11,785 bases of DNA from UBA3071 sp965369635 (GCA_965369635.1 CBDURC010000090.1:1-11785), one strand, 5' to 3'. Numbered from the stretch's first letter, positions 1-7,116 are shown. Numbers and translations are program-made. Notes: generated by a model from the letters alone, not told the origin.

Positions 1-144
1 GGCAAATATCTGCTCAAACCGAGATACTCACGCCAGAGCCGCCCTCGAGGACGAGGGCTAAGAGCCCAAAACCTCCGATTCCGTGGCAGCTTGAGTAGTT
101 ACCCAATATGCAATAGTTGCTATCGAATGAGAAGGACAAGCTCC
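1..144. other. Leader of redox operon, possible tail of upstream gene
   Basis: No complete gene is visible here. The second + frame is open from base 2 and ends at a TAA at 59-61. Its short tail ends in ARAALEDEG and could be the C-terminus of an upstream gene of the same operon, but it is too short to assign. Bases 41-58 form a perfect 7-bp hairpin, GCCCTCG-AGGA-CGAGGGC, with no T-run after it, so it is not a typical terminator. The frame of the next gene is also open back to base 1, so only the ribosome binding site fixes that start. No promoter could be recognised. Confidence 0.25.
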
Positions 145-582
145 ATGAACGACAACCCGAGCGACAACTTTGAACCGCGTATCGTCGGCTTCCTCTGCAA
201 CTGGTGCAGCTACGCCGGGGCGGATATGACCGGCACCAGCCGCATCCCTTACCCGCCCAACATCCGCATCATTCGCGTGCCCTGCTCGGGGCGGGTGGAT
301 CCCCTTTTCGTGCTCAAAGCATTCCAGGAAGGGGCCGACGGCGTGATGGTGCTGGGTTGCCACCCGGGCGATTGCCACTACAGCGAAGGGAACTACCACA
401 CTCGCCGTCGCTACGCGCTCATGCACCGCTTCCTCGATTTCGTGGGCATCGAGGCTGGCCGGCTGCACATTGATTGGGTCTCCGCCGCCGAGGGACACCG
501 CTTCGCCAAGGTCGTGGGGGATTTCACCGAGCAGGTGCAGCATCTCGGGCGGTGGAACGGTTTGCAAAGGAGTCGCCGATGA
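145..582 (+). CDS. flxD: MvhD/FlxD-like hydrogenase iron-sulfur (delta) subunit
   Basis: This 145-residue cytoplasmic protein matches the MvhD family, a small [2Fe-2S] protein that passes electrons between an oxidoreductase and HdrA. It has the five family cysteines: C18 and C21 (FLCNWC), C47 (VPCSG), C72 and C77 (GCHPGDC), followed by the typical HYSEGNYH stretch. The ATG at 145 is preferred over an upstream ATG at 91 because GAAGGA lies at 131-136, eight bases before it, and the family usually begins close to the FLCNWC motif. Its stop overlaps the next start (ATGA at 579-582), which implies translational coupling. With the three genes that follow it fits the FlxABCD set known from Desulfovibrio vulgaris. 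The symbol rests on that synteny; mvhD would be an equally fair name. Confidence 0.88.
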   Translation: MNDNPSDNFEPRIVGFLCNWCSYAGADMTGTSRIPYPPNIRIIRVPCSGRVDPLFVLKAFQEGADGVMVLGCHPGDCHYSEGNYHTRRRYALMHRFLDFVGIEAGRLHIDWVSAAEGHRFAKVVGDFTEQVQHLGRWNGLQRSRR

Positions 583-1475
583 GCGAGAGCATCCAGACCG
601 CCATGCGCACCCGAGCCAAGGAACTGTTGGAACTGGGCGAGGTGAGCTGTGTCATCGGCTACGAGCGCAGCCCGCGGGGCCGCGTGCGCCCCGCCTTCGT
701 CTACGATCCCGCCGACGCTGACCGCCTGGTGTGGGGTGGTACTTGCAGCCATAACTTGATGGTGTACCTGCACGACCGCAAGACGGTGCCGCGTCGAGGA
801 GGAAACGCGAAAGGGGCGAAAGGGGAGGAGCCGCAGCGGGTAGCCGTTGTGGCCAAGCCGTGCGACGTGCGGGCGCTGAACGTGCTCCTGCATGAGGGAC
901 AAGTGGAGCGGGAGAACGTCTTCGTCATCGGCGTCGCTTGCGCAGGGATGTGTGCAGAGGGCACGGAGGACGAACTGCAGGCTCGCTGCCGCCGCTGTAC
1001 GGAGCGGGTGCCCGTGTTCTACGATACGCTGGTGGGCGAACCGCCGGCCATCGAGCCAGTGGACGAGGATTGGGCCGACGTGGCCGAACTGGAGGGCAAG
1101 AGCGCTGAGGAACGGTTGGCCTTCTGGGCAAGGGAGTTCGACCGCTGCATCCGCTGCTATGCCTGCCGCCAGGCGTGCCCAGGCTGCTACTGCTTCGAGT
1201 GTTTGGCTGAGCAGGTGGAACCGCTCTGGATGGGCATCGCCATCGAGTTGCCCGAAAAGGCCTTCTTCCACATCATGCGGGCCTACCACCTGGCGGGCCG
1301 CTGCGTGGAATGCGATGCCTGCGAGCAGGCCTGTCCCATGCACATCCCGCTGAGTCTGCTGAACCGCAAGTTCGCCAAGGAGGTGGCGGCGCTCTTCGGC
1401 TACCGCGCCGGAGGCGACCCCGAGACGCCGCCGCCCCTGGCGACCTTCCGCAAGGACGAGGAGCTGCCGCTATGA
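579..1475 (+). CDS. 4Fe-4S dicluster protein, FlxC-like / F420-hydrogenase beta-like
   Basis: This 298-residue protein carries two complete C-x2-C-x2-C-x3-CP motifs near its C-terminus: C190, C193, C196, C200 and C242, C245, C248, C252. Each should bind a [4Fe-4S] cluster. Extra cysteines lie at 121, 125, 137, 140, 203, 205 and 208 and could hold further metal. A KPCDVRAL motif at 93-100 matches a motif in the next gene, so the two proteins share an N-terminal fold. No membrane segment is visible, so it should be a cytoplasmic electron relay. The start at 579 has AAAGGAG at 566-572 and overlaps the preceding stop. It in turn overlaps the next gene by ATGA (1472-1475). Residues 71-86 look like a low-complexity loop holding a tandem AKG repeat. 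By position it would be FlxC, but the symbol is left open. Confidence 0.8.
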   Translation: MSESIQTAMRTRAKELLELGEVSCVIGYERSPRGRVRPAFVYDPADADRLVWGGTCSHNLMVYLHDRKTVPRRGGNAKGAKGEEPQRVAVVAKPCDVRALNVLLHEGQVERENVFVIGVACAGMCAEGTEDELQARCRRCTERVPVFYDTLVGEPPAIEPVDEDWADVAELEGKSAEERLAFWAREFDRCIRCYACRQACPGCYCFECLAEQVEPLWMGIAIELPEKAFFHIMRAYHLAGRCVECDACEQACPMHIPLSLLNRKFAKEVAALFGYRAGGDPETPPPLATFRKDEELPL

Positions 1476-2491
1476 AAGTCACCAGCAGAGAGCAACTGGC
1501 CACCTGGCTCGACGGCTTGCGCGAGCAGTACACCGTGATCGCCCCTCGCTTGGTGGAGAGCGAACTTCTCTACCGTCCCATTGCGTCCAGCAGCGACGTG
1601 GTGTTCGATTTCCAGCGCACGGCCCTGTCGCCCAAGACCTGCCTTTTGCCCAGCACAGAACTGCTCTTCGAGATCGAGAAGCGGGGCGGCGAGGTGGCGC
1701 TGAGCGAGGCCACGCTGGAAAGGGAGCAGGTGCTCTTCGGTGTGCGCCCCTGCGATGCCCGAGGCTTGCGCGTGCTGGACGCGCTGCTGGTGGAGCACGA
1801 GCCTTCGGACGCCTATTACGCCGAACGGCGGCGCAAGACGACGCTGGTGGGGCTCGCCTGCCCCCGCCTGTGGCCCGAATGCTTCTGCACCAGCATTGGC
1901 GGCGCGCCCGACGACAGCTCCGACGTGGACATCATGCTCTACCAGGTAGATAGTGGGTATCTGATACTGGAGACTACCGAGAAGGGAACAGCGCTGCTGG
2001 CGGGGCTGAATGCCAAAGAGACAGATCGGCCTGCACCCGCTTCCGACAGGTCTGGCCAACAAGTGGACGTGCTGGAACCCGAGGCCTGGCCTGCCCTCTT
2101 CAACGAGTTCTACTGGAACCGCCTGGCCGAGCGCTGCCTGAGCTGCCACGCCTGCACCTACGTCTGCCCTACCTGCCGCTGCTTCGACGTGCGGGACTAC
2201 ACGACGGCGGCCGGTCCCGGCGGCATCCGCATCGAGCGACTGCGCAGTTGGGATAGCTGCATGGCCTCGGCCTACCGCCGCATCGCCGGTGGCCACAATC
2301 CCCGCCCGCAGAAGATGCATCGGCTGCGCAACCGCTACTACTGCAAGTTCAGCTACTGCCCACAGGACTTCGGCGCCGTCGCCTGCGTAGGTTGCGGGCG
2401 CTGCATCGCCGTTTGCCCCGTGGGCGTGGACATCGTGGAGATGCTAGAGGACGTTGCCGCGCTGGCGGCTGCTGCAGCTGAGGAACAGTAG
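1472..2491 (+). CDS. 4Fe-4S dicluster protein, sulfhydrogenase beta / AsrA family (FlxB-like)
   Basis: This 339-residue protein resembles the beta subunit of archaeal sulfhydrogenase (HydB) and anaerobic sulfite reductase subunit A. These proteins relay electrons from the FAD subunit encoded by the next gene. It shows RPCDARGL at 92-99, CFC at 137-139, and two cluster motifs: C222, C225, C228, C232 and C305, C308, C311, C315. Extra cysteines at 235, 237, 263, 291 and 296 are in the right area to bind more clusters. The ATG at 1472 overlaps the previous stop and has GAGGAG at 1459-1464. Residues about 155-200 are a variable stretch of lower GC (linker with DRPAPASDRSG). In the Flx scheme this is probably FlxB, but the A-D naming of the two iron-sulfur subunits could not be verified here. 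Confidence 0.83.
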   Translation: MKVTSREQLATWLDGLREQYTVIAPRLVESELLYRPIASSSDVVFDFQRTALSPKTCLLPSTELLFEIEKRGGEVALSEATLEREQVLFGVRPCDARGLRVLDALLVEHEPSDAYYAERRRKTTLVGLACPRLWPECFCTSIGGAPDDSSDVDIMLYQVDSGYLILETTEKGTALLAGLNAKETDRPAPASDRSGQQVDVLEPEAWPALFNEFYWNRLAERCLSCHACTYVCPTCRCFDVRDYTTAAGPGGIRIERLRSWDSCMASAYRRIAGGHNPRPQKMHRLRNRYYCKFSYCPQDFGAVACVGCGRCIAVCPVGVDIVEMLEDVAALAAAAAEEQ

Positions 2492-2520
2492 AGGGAAACA
2501 AGTAGACAAGGGGAGGGCCA

Positions 2521-3351
2521 ATGAACGAGAGAAACAACCCGTTGCGCCCGTATCTGGGTACACTGGCCGGAATCAAGGACGTGGCCCTGGACATCAAGTT
2601 GTTTCAGATCGAGTTGAAGAACGGGCAGCAGTTTGACTACCGCCCCGGCCAGTTTGCCTTCGTCTCCGCCTTCGGCGTGGGGGAGGCACCCTTCGGCCTA
2701 GCTTCTACTGCCGAGCGCAGCCAGGTGCTGGAGTTCGCCGTCAACCGTGTGGGCACGGTAACCGATGCGCTGCACAGCCTGGAGCCGGGAGCGGTCGTCG
2801 GCGTGCGGGGGCCGTTGGGCAACTGGTTCCCCATGGACCAGATCAAAGGCAAGAACGTCGTCGTCCTCGGCGGCGGCATCGGCGGCGCGCCGCTGCGCCC
2901 GGTGATCCACAACATCCTCGACAGCCGCGACGACTACGGCAACCTGACCGTCCTCTGGTCGGCACGCAGCCCTTCGCTCCTGATCTTCACCGACGAGTAC
3001 GACGAGTGGTCCGCAGCTCCGAACACCGAACTGCATGTGACTGTGGATGAGGGTGATGAGCAATGGACGGGCAACGTGGGGCTGATCACGCAACTGCTGG
3101 AGCAGGTCGCCCCTTCGCCGCAGGACGCGGTGGCCATCATCTGCGGCCCGCCGATTATGATCAAGTTCACCGTCCTGATGCTGGAGAAGCTGAGCTTCAA
3201 AGCCGCGCAGATGCTCATGACCCTGGAAGCGAAGATGAAGTGTGGCATTGGCAAGTGCGGGCGCTGCAACATGGGGGAGAAGTTCGTCTGTGTGGATGGT
3301 CCTGTGTTCTGGTATGCTGAGGTCGCCCGATTCTTGGAAAGCTTCGTGTAG
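2521..3351 (+). CDS. flxA: FAD/NAD(P)-binding oxidoreductase, AsrB/HydG/PyrK family
   Basis: This 276-residue protein of the ferredoxin-NADP reductase superfamily should exchange electrons between NAD(P)H and the iron-sulfur subunits encoded upstream. The FAD domain is marked by RPGQF at 41-45. The nucleotide-binding domain has GGGIGGAPLRP at 117-127 and CGPP at 208-211. A C-terminal [2Fe-2S] motif, C241, C246, C249 and C257 (KCGIGKCGRCNMG and later VCVDGPVF), is diagnostic of the PyrK/AsrB/HydG group. The ATG at 2521 follows a 29-base gap with AGGGGAGGG at 2509-2517. Its place after the MvhD-like and dicluster genes matches the FlxABCD oxidoreductase, which is proposed to oxidise NADH and work with HdrABC by electron bifurcation. 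HydG of sulfhydrogenase or AsrB are alternatives, but no hydrogenase large subunit or AsrC is in view. Confidence 0.86.
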   Translation: MNERNNPLRPYLGTLAGIKDVALDIKLFQIELKNGQQFDYRPGQFAFVSAFGVGEAPFGLASTAERSQVLEFAVNRVGTVTDALHSLEPGAVVGVRGPLGNWFPMDQIKGKNVVVLGGGIGGAPLRPVIHNILDSRDDYGNLTVLWSARSPSLLIFTDEYDEWSAAPNTELHVTVDEGDEQWTGNVGLITQLLEQVAPSPQDAVAIICGPPIMIKFTVLMLEKLSFKAAQMLMTLEAKMKCGIGKCGRCNMGEKFVCVDGPVFWYAEVARFLESFV

Positions 3352-3382
3352 GCTCCTGGCCAGTGGGAGAAAGGGGGGGAAC

Positions 3383-3850
3383 ATGTTACTGGAAGCCCTT
3401 CGTCGGTGCGAGCTGTTCACCGAACTAGAAGACGAGGAACTGGAGTTGATCGGGCCGCTGTGTCGCCAGAGAGTGTACGAGGCCGGTGAGACCATCTTCA
3501 CTGCACAGGAGCGTGCCGAAGAGCTGTATATCCTTCAGGAAGGGCGGGTGGCGCTGCAGATCCAGTTGCGCTCCGCCGTGGAGCTCGGCGGGAACGTCAC
3601 CATTGGGGAGATGGAGCCCGGTCGCGTCTTCGGCTGGTCGTCCATGGTAAAGCAGCAGCGGTTCACCGCCACGGCCCGCGCCGTCGAACGGGCAAAAGTG
3701 TGCGCCATCCCGGCAAGTGAACTCAACACCTTGTTCCATCAACACTCCCACATCGGCTTCGTGGTCATGAAACAGATGGCCAATGTCATCTCCTCCCGGC
3801 TGCGCCACACAAGGGAGGAGCTAGAGAAGAGAGCCTCGGCCGGCGGTTAG
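3383..3850 (+). CDS. Stand-alone cyclic-nucleotide-binding-domain protein
   Basis: This 155-residue protein has the beta-barrel pattern of CRP/FNR sensor domains: LFTELEDEELELIG at 11-24, then YEAGETIF, LYILQEGRVAL and GRVFGWSSMV at 80-89. It ends in a long helix (130-150) that would correspond to the CRP dimer helix. No helix-turn-helix domain follows, so it cannot be an ordinary transcription factor. The phosphate-binding cassette is atypical: the usual FGE...AL is FGWSSM, and the arginine expected before T-A is part of RFTATARA. cAMP binding is therefore doubtful. The ATG at 3383 has a G-rich ribosome binding site (GGGGGGA, 3374-3380) and lies 31 bases after the oxidoreductase, so it is the last gene of the operon. 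An allosteric or redox-sensing partner role is inference. Confidence 0.8.
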   Translation: MLLEALRRCELFTELEDEELELIGPLCRQRVYEAGETIFTAQERAEELYILQEGRVALQIQLRSAVELGGNVTIGEMEPGRVFGWSSMVKQQRFTATARAVERAKVCAIPASELNTLFHQHSHIGFVVMKQMANVISSRLRHTREELEKRASAGG

Positions 3851-3861
3851 CAGGCTGCAAT

Positions 3862-3892
3862 AAAGCCCGGTTTCTCCGAGGAACCGGGCTTT
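3862..3892. terminator. Bidirectional intrinsic terminator
   Basis: A perfect 11-bp stem, AAAGCCCGGTT paired with AACCGGGCTTT, surrounds a 9-base loop. It begins 12 bases after the stop of the + strand operon and lies 40 bases beyond the end of the convergent kinase gene. Read on the + strand it ends in TTT, and on the - strand in TTTATT. It should stop transcription from both sides. Confidence 0.85.
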
Positions 3893-3931
3893 CCCATTTC
3901 GCTTCTCGATTTCGATGGAATCACGCGTTGT

Positions 3932-5311
3932 TCAGGCTCCTCTGGGCAACTCGAACACGAACTCGCTCCCCTTCCCCATCTCCGATTTCAGCCAGATCCG
4001 GCCTTCAGCGTTCTCGATGATACGCTTCACGAGACTCAAACCGATGCCAGTCCCGATGGCGGAGATTCTGCGGGCGTTCTTGGCTCGGAAGAAATCGCTG
4101 AAGATTTTGGGCTGGTCTTCATGGGCGATGCCGATGCCGGTGTCCCGCACGGAGCCCCTCACGGATGCCTCATTGGCGCTCAGCGAGGCCACGATGATAC
4201 CGCCCGGTTCGGTGTATTTGATAGCGTTGCTCAGAAGGTTAGTCCACACCAACTTGATTCGGTCTGCGTTGACCCATACTGGCGGTACGTCGGGCGCGAT
4301 ATCCATTCCCAGGAACAGGTCCTTGCTCTCCGCCTCCACTCGCATCAGATCGACCACATCTTGTAAGATGTCGGCTAGCTGAGTCAACTCCCTCTCCTTC
4401 GCCTGGAACTCCTCCTCCCTGGCCTTGGCCAGCATCAACAGTTCGTTGATCAGGCTCAGCATTTCGGTGACACGCCGTTTGGCGCGCAGAAGAATGCCAT
4501 GTGCTTGCTCCGGCGAAGCATATCCCCCCGTGGCCAGGTCCAGGCAACTGTAGATGGTGTTGAGAGGCGCCCGCAACTCGTGACTGACCAACATCATGAA
4601 GCGGGTTCGCTCCTCATCTACCCTTCTCAGCCTCGTGGTGACCGCTTCCAGTTCATGGCTCCTTCCTGCGGCTGCCTTGCTGCCCCTCAGCAGTTCGCGC
4701 TCCTTGGTCCTCAGTTGCGCACTGATGGACGAGGCCACGTAGACGGCTGCAAACAACGTGATGACGACGGCAAGGACCCTAATCAGCAGGTAGGGTAGTT
4801 GGCGGTGGAGACCGAGGCCGACCAGACCGGGCAGCGTGTAGTGGGGGATCAGCCCTGTGTACTCGAGCAGCGCCAGCGAGGCGAAGAGGATCGAAGCAAA
4901 GCCCGCTACCGCGAAGCTCGTCCTGCGTGGCAGGAGGACACTGGCGAGGATCACGTGAAGCACGAAGAACATGGCATAGGGGTTCTCAACGCCACCGGAG
5001 AAGTGAAGGAGGGCCGCCAACGCCAAGAGATCCAGCACGATCTGCACGCCGGCAAAGAGCAGGGTGCGCCGCCACCTGCCTGGTGCTGCCTCATCAGCTT
5101 GCAGGTTGCGCGCGTAGAGGAGAAAGAGCAGGTTGTAGAGGGCTATGGCGGCGACGATGGCAACCAATGGACCGACGGGAAGAACGCCGGGGAAGAGGGT
5201 ATTGGCCACGAGGATGGCCGTCAGCGCCCCCACCACCGCCAGCCAGCGCAGCCGCAGAAGCCAGTCAATGCGTTCTATCAGTTCGATGTGGAAAGAGAGT
5301 TGCTCTTCCAA
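3932..5311 (-). CDS. Membrane sensor histidine kinase
   Basis: This 459-residue protein starts with about six membrane helices (roughly residues 22-40, 46-66, 84-104, 112-127, 132-150 and 172-195), with no large extracellular domain. A coiled stretch (about 200-235) leads to the kinase core. The H-box SHELRAPLN holds the phospho-accepting H244. The ATPase domain shows the N-box NLLSNAIKYT (N362), the G1 box DTGIGI (390-395) and the G2 box GTGIGLSL (420-427). The likely start is TTG at 5309-5311. No in-frame ATG precedes residue 113, an in-frame stop lies at 5339-5341 just upstream, and no strong ribosome binding site is visible, so translation may be weak. It follows the response regulator on the same strand with a 160-base gap. 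Its signal is unknown; the helix-only sensor suggests a membrane or lipid-soluble cue, which is inference. Confidence 0.92.
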   Translation of the reverse strand: MEEQLSFHIELIERIDWLLRLRWLAVVGALTAILVANTLFPGVLPVGPLVAIVAAIALYNLLFLLYARNLQADEAAPGRWRRTLLFAGVQIVLDLLALAALLHFSGGVENPYAMFFVLHVILASVLLPRRTSFAVAGFASILFASLALLEYTGLIPHYTLPGLVGLGLHRQLPYLLIRVLAVVITLFAAVYVASSISAQLRTKERELLRGSKAAAGRSHELEAVTTRLRRVDEERTRFMMLVSHELRAPLNTIYSCLDLATGGYASPEQAHGILLRAKRRVTEMLSLINELLMLAKAREEEFQAKERELTQLADILQDVVDLMRVEAESKDLFLGMDIAPDVPPVWVNADRIKLVWTNLLSNAIKYTEPGGIIVASLSANEASVRGSVRDTGIGIAHEDQPKIFSDFFRAKNARRISAIGTGIGLSLVKRIIENAEGRIWLKSEMGKGSEFVFELPRGA

Positions 5312-5381
5312 CGGAGAATCCAGTCCGCGCCCACTGCTTCAGCAGAGTGGGGCGTGATCACAATCGGCACATGGGTAGGTT

Positions 5382-5449
5382 AGTATATTGGTAGACTGGT
5401 AAGCTGGCAGATTCGTGAAGCCTTGCCCCCCCCAGTCTACCAATGTACT
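5382..5449. repeat. Inverted repeat of degenerate 8-base units with C8 tract
   Basis: ATTGGTAGACTGG at 5387-5399 is the exact reverse complement of CCAGTCTACCAAT at 5432-5444. Beyond a T/G position the pairing continues for four more bases (5382-5385 with 5446-5449), so the arms are about 18 bases around a 32-base spacer. Each side reads as loosely repeated 8-mers such as ATTGGTAG, ACTGGTAA, GCTGGCAG on the left and TAGACCAG, TACATTGG, TAGACTGG when the right side is read on the - strand. A run of eight C lies at 5426-5433. It fills the gap between the response regulator and the kinase. There is no T-run after the stem, so it is not a plain terminator. Confidence 0.75.
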
Positions 5450-5471
5450 GGTCTATCAGGATGCCGCACAG

Positions 5472-5867
5472 CTAAGCTGCCGGCTTTGCCGCATACTTAT
5501 TGGCAAACTCCAGCAGACTGGGTATGGAGACAGGTTTGTTGAGGAACATCCTGCTGTGCAGATAGCGGTCCTGGGGGAACTGTTCGGCGTACGGCGAGTC
5601 GATGATGGAGGACACGATGACGATCGGAATGTCCCGCAGTTCAGGATCTTCCCACATCACCTCACTGACATACACCCCCTCAGTGGGACTGACCATGATG
5701 ATATCCAAGAACACCAGGTCTGGCTTGTGCTCTCTCATCGAAGTCAGGCCCTGATCGCCGTCGGCTGCGGTGATCACCTGAAAGCCGTCTGCCTGCAGGG
5801 TTATCCTCACGACTTCCGAGAAGTCGGGGTCGTCGTCAATAATCAGCACTGTGCCCTTCGTGGCCAT
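5472..5867 (-). CDS. Single-domain response regulator (receiver)
   Basis: This 131-residue protein is a complete CheY-like receiver domain and nothing else. The acidic pocket is D11-D12-D13 (IIDDDP), the phosphorylated aspartate is D55 (FLDIIM), the conserved Ser/Thr position is S86 or S87 (VSS), and K111 (NKPVS) completes the site. There is no output domain, so it must act by binding another protein or passing on phosphate. The ATG at 5867 has GGGAGGA at 5873-5879. The loop after D55 (VSPTEGVYVSEVMWEDP) is longer than usual. The histidine kinase gene downstream on the same strand is the obvious partner. A consensus-like promoter lies about 60 bases upstream. Confidence 0.92.
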   Translation of the reverse strand: MATKGTVLIIDDDPDFSEVVRITLQADGFQVITAADGDQGLTSMREHKPDLVFLDIIMVSPTEGVYVSEVMWEDPELRDIPIVIVSSIIDSPYAEQFPQDRYLHSRMFLNKPVSIPSLLEFANKYAAKPAA

Positions 5868-5924
5868 GTCTTCCTCCCAAGCGCGGTAGATGCTAGTGTG
5901 ATGGATGAACGGGTCGCTGTGTCA

Positions 5925-5954
5925 ATTATACCCTATAGTAACGGTAGATGTCAA
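5925..5954 (-). promoter_or_regulatory. Sigma-70-type promoter for response regulator/kinase
   Basis: On the - strand, TTGACA (5949-5954) and TATAAT (5925-5930) are both exact consensus hexamers, separated by 18 bases. The first base of the transcript would fall near 5917, giving a leader of about 50 bases before the regulator's ATG at 5867. The only deviation from the ideal is one extra base in the spacer. Confidence 0.82.
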
Positions 5955-6006
5955 GGATGGCGGACGGGGTTGCAGGATCGTTCAGTGCCTGGGATTCCCG
6001 GCCAAG

Positions 6007-6033
6007 CCTTTCAGCCGAGGTGGCTGGCAAAGG
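6007..6033 (-). terminator. Stem-loop after the DUF4062-like gene
   Basis: CCTTTCAGCC (6007-6016) pairs with GGCTG plus AAAGG (6022-6033), with a two-base bulge and a 5-base loop. It starts three bases after the end of the - strand gene. No T-run follows on the - strand, so it may be a 3' end stabiliser or a weak terminator that separates this unit from the next promoter. Confidence 0.35.
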
Positions 6034-6036
6034 CCA

Positions 6037-6630
6037 TCAGTCATCAGCGGTCACCAGCACACCGCCAGGTGGCAGATCGCCGGGGCCGAGGATCACACCG
6101 CCGCCGGCCGCTCCGCCCGACTTCCCCCCAATGGGTGGAGCTTCGGCCAGCGGCTTCTCTGCCTTGATCTTCTGCAACAACGCCGAAAGCGCCTCGTGCT
6201 CCACCACGCTGAGCCTGTACCGCAACGCCCGCTCTGTGAGATGCTTTGCTAAGGCGATCTGCACCACGTCCATCAGCTCCTCGTCGCTGGCGAAACGGGT
6301 CCATGTGACGCCTACGTCTCTCATGAACGCCTCGGCAGCAGGGGTGTGGAGCACGTCCTTGGCGTAGGCCAGAGGCTTCTTGCCTGCCCGCCAGGCAACG
6401 TCCCACTCCACACCTGCCGGCGCGGCGATGTCGCGGCCCAGCAGGAACAGGTAGAGGTCACAGGCGGTCGCCGCTTCCAAGGCCGGCTGCAGCGGCTCGC
6501 CGCGGCGTGGCGTGCGCTTGATTTCCCAGCCGATGGAGACCGGCAGCCGTGCCACCACCTGGCCGACGATCTCCCGCTCGGGTTCCAGATCGGGTGTGGC
6601 GCTGACGAACAGAAACACTCGGCCCGGCAT
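6037..6630 (-). CDS. DUF4062/TIR-like domain protein
   Basis: This 197-residue protein opens with a short strand and the motif FVSATPDLEPERE (8-20), close to the FISSTxxDLxxER signature of the DUF4062 domain, a fold related to TIR domains. The middle part has LEAATACDLYLFLLG (51-65) and then GVEWDVAW (73-80). E75 sits where TIR-like and deoxyribosyltransferase-like folds keep their key glutamate. The last 30 residues are rich in glycine and proline and look disordered. DUF4062 domains are often joined to larger signalling or STAND-type effectors; here the domain stands alone. The ATG at 6630 directly abuts the stop of the DinB-like gene, with GAGGGGA inside that gene as ribosome binding site. 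Function unknown. Family assignment is by motif only. Confidence 0.65.
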   Translation of the reverse strand: MPGRVFLFVSATPDLEPEREIVGQVVARLPVSIGWEIKRTPRRGEPLQPALEAATACDLYLFLLGRDIAAPAGVEWDVAWRAGKKPLAYAKDVLHTPAAEAFMRDVGVTWTRFASDEELMDVVQIALAKHLTERALRYRLSVVEHEALSALLQKIKAEKPLAEAPPIGGKSGGAAGGGVILGPGDLPPGGVLVTADD

Positions 6631-7116
6631 CTAGCAGTCCCCTCGTTTGCTTCTGACTTCCTGTTCTTCTTGCTTCCACAACTGGCGGGTGATCTGCATG
6701 TGCCCCAGGTGCAGCGCCGTGTGCTCCAAGGCATGGGCCAGGCACCACGCGCCCGTGAACTGGCGCCCGTCGCGGGGCGATACGTACGTCTCCTCCAGGG
6801 CTGGCAGCGTCAGCTCTTCCAGTACGGCCTGGCTATGGGCCAGGGCAGCGGCGAGGCGGGCCTTCAGCGCGGCGCCATCCAAGCCGTGCGTGCGGAACTC
6901 GGCGGCCCGGTCCCGCCCCGACGGTTCCCCACCGACCACATCGCCGATCCAGTAGTGCTCGGCGCCGGCCACGTGGACGGCCAGGACGGTGATCGGGTTC
7001 ATGTCCGGCCCCGGCACCCAATCCAATGCCGCCTGCGGCAGCCCCTCGATGGTGCGCTCGATGCCCGCGTGCAGGGCTTGCAGCCGTTGCCAATAGTCCT
7101 CAAGTATGAGCGACAT
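6631..7116 (-). CDS. DinB-like metal-binding four-helix protein
   Basis: This 161-residue protein matches the DinB/YfiT fold, a four-helix bundle with a three-histidine metal site that includes thiol-dependent transferases. Candidate ligands are H48 (VHVAGAEHYW) and the pair H132 and H136 within AHALEHTALHLGH. The ending HLGHMQITRQLW is typical of the family. The ATG at 7116 is chosen over a GTG at 7134 because AGGAGG lies five bases before it. The next gene starts right at its stop codon, so the two are co-translated. Members act in thiol-linked detoxification or remain uncharacterised; the substrate cannot be read from sequence. Confidence 0.8.
   Translation of the reverse strand: MSLILEDYWQRLQALHAGIERTIEGLPQAALDWVPGPDMNPITVLAVHVAGAEHYWIGDVVGGEPSGRDRAAEFRTHGLDGAALKARLAAALAHSQAVLEELTLPALEETYVSPRDGRQFTGAWCLAHALEHTALHLGHMQITRQLWKQEEQEVRSKRGDC

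Noticed and set aside
411..1343. Long - strand open frame opposite the redox genes.
   Set aside because: It is a shadow of GC-rich coding sequence; the + strand frames have family motifs, ribosome binding sites and coupled starts.
1400..2320. Another long - strand open frame opposite the second dicluster gene.
   Set aside because: It has no recognisable motif, is rich in alanine, glycine and histidine as expected from antisense of GC-rich coding sequence, and conflicts with a certain gene.
4799..5394. Overlapping + strand open frames opposite the kinase.
   Set aside because: They are antisense to the transmembrane and coiled parts of a clear histidine kinase and lack ribosome binding sites.
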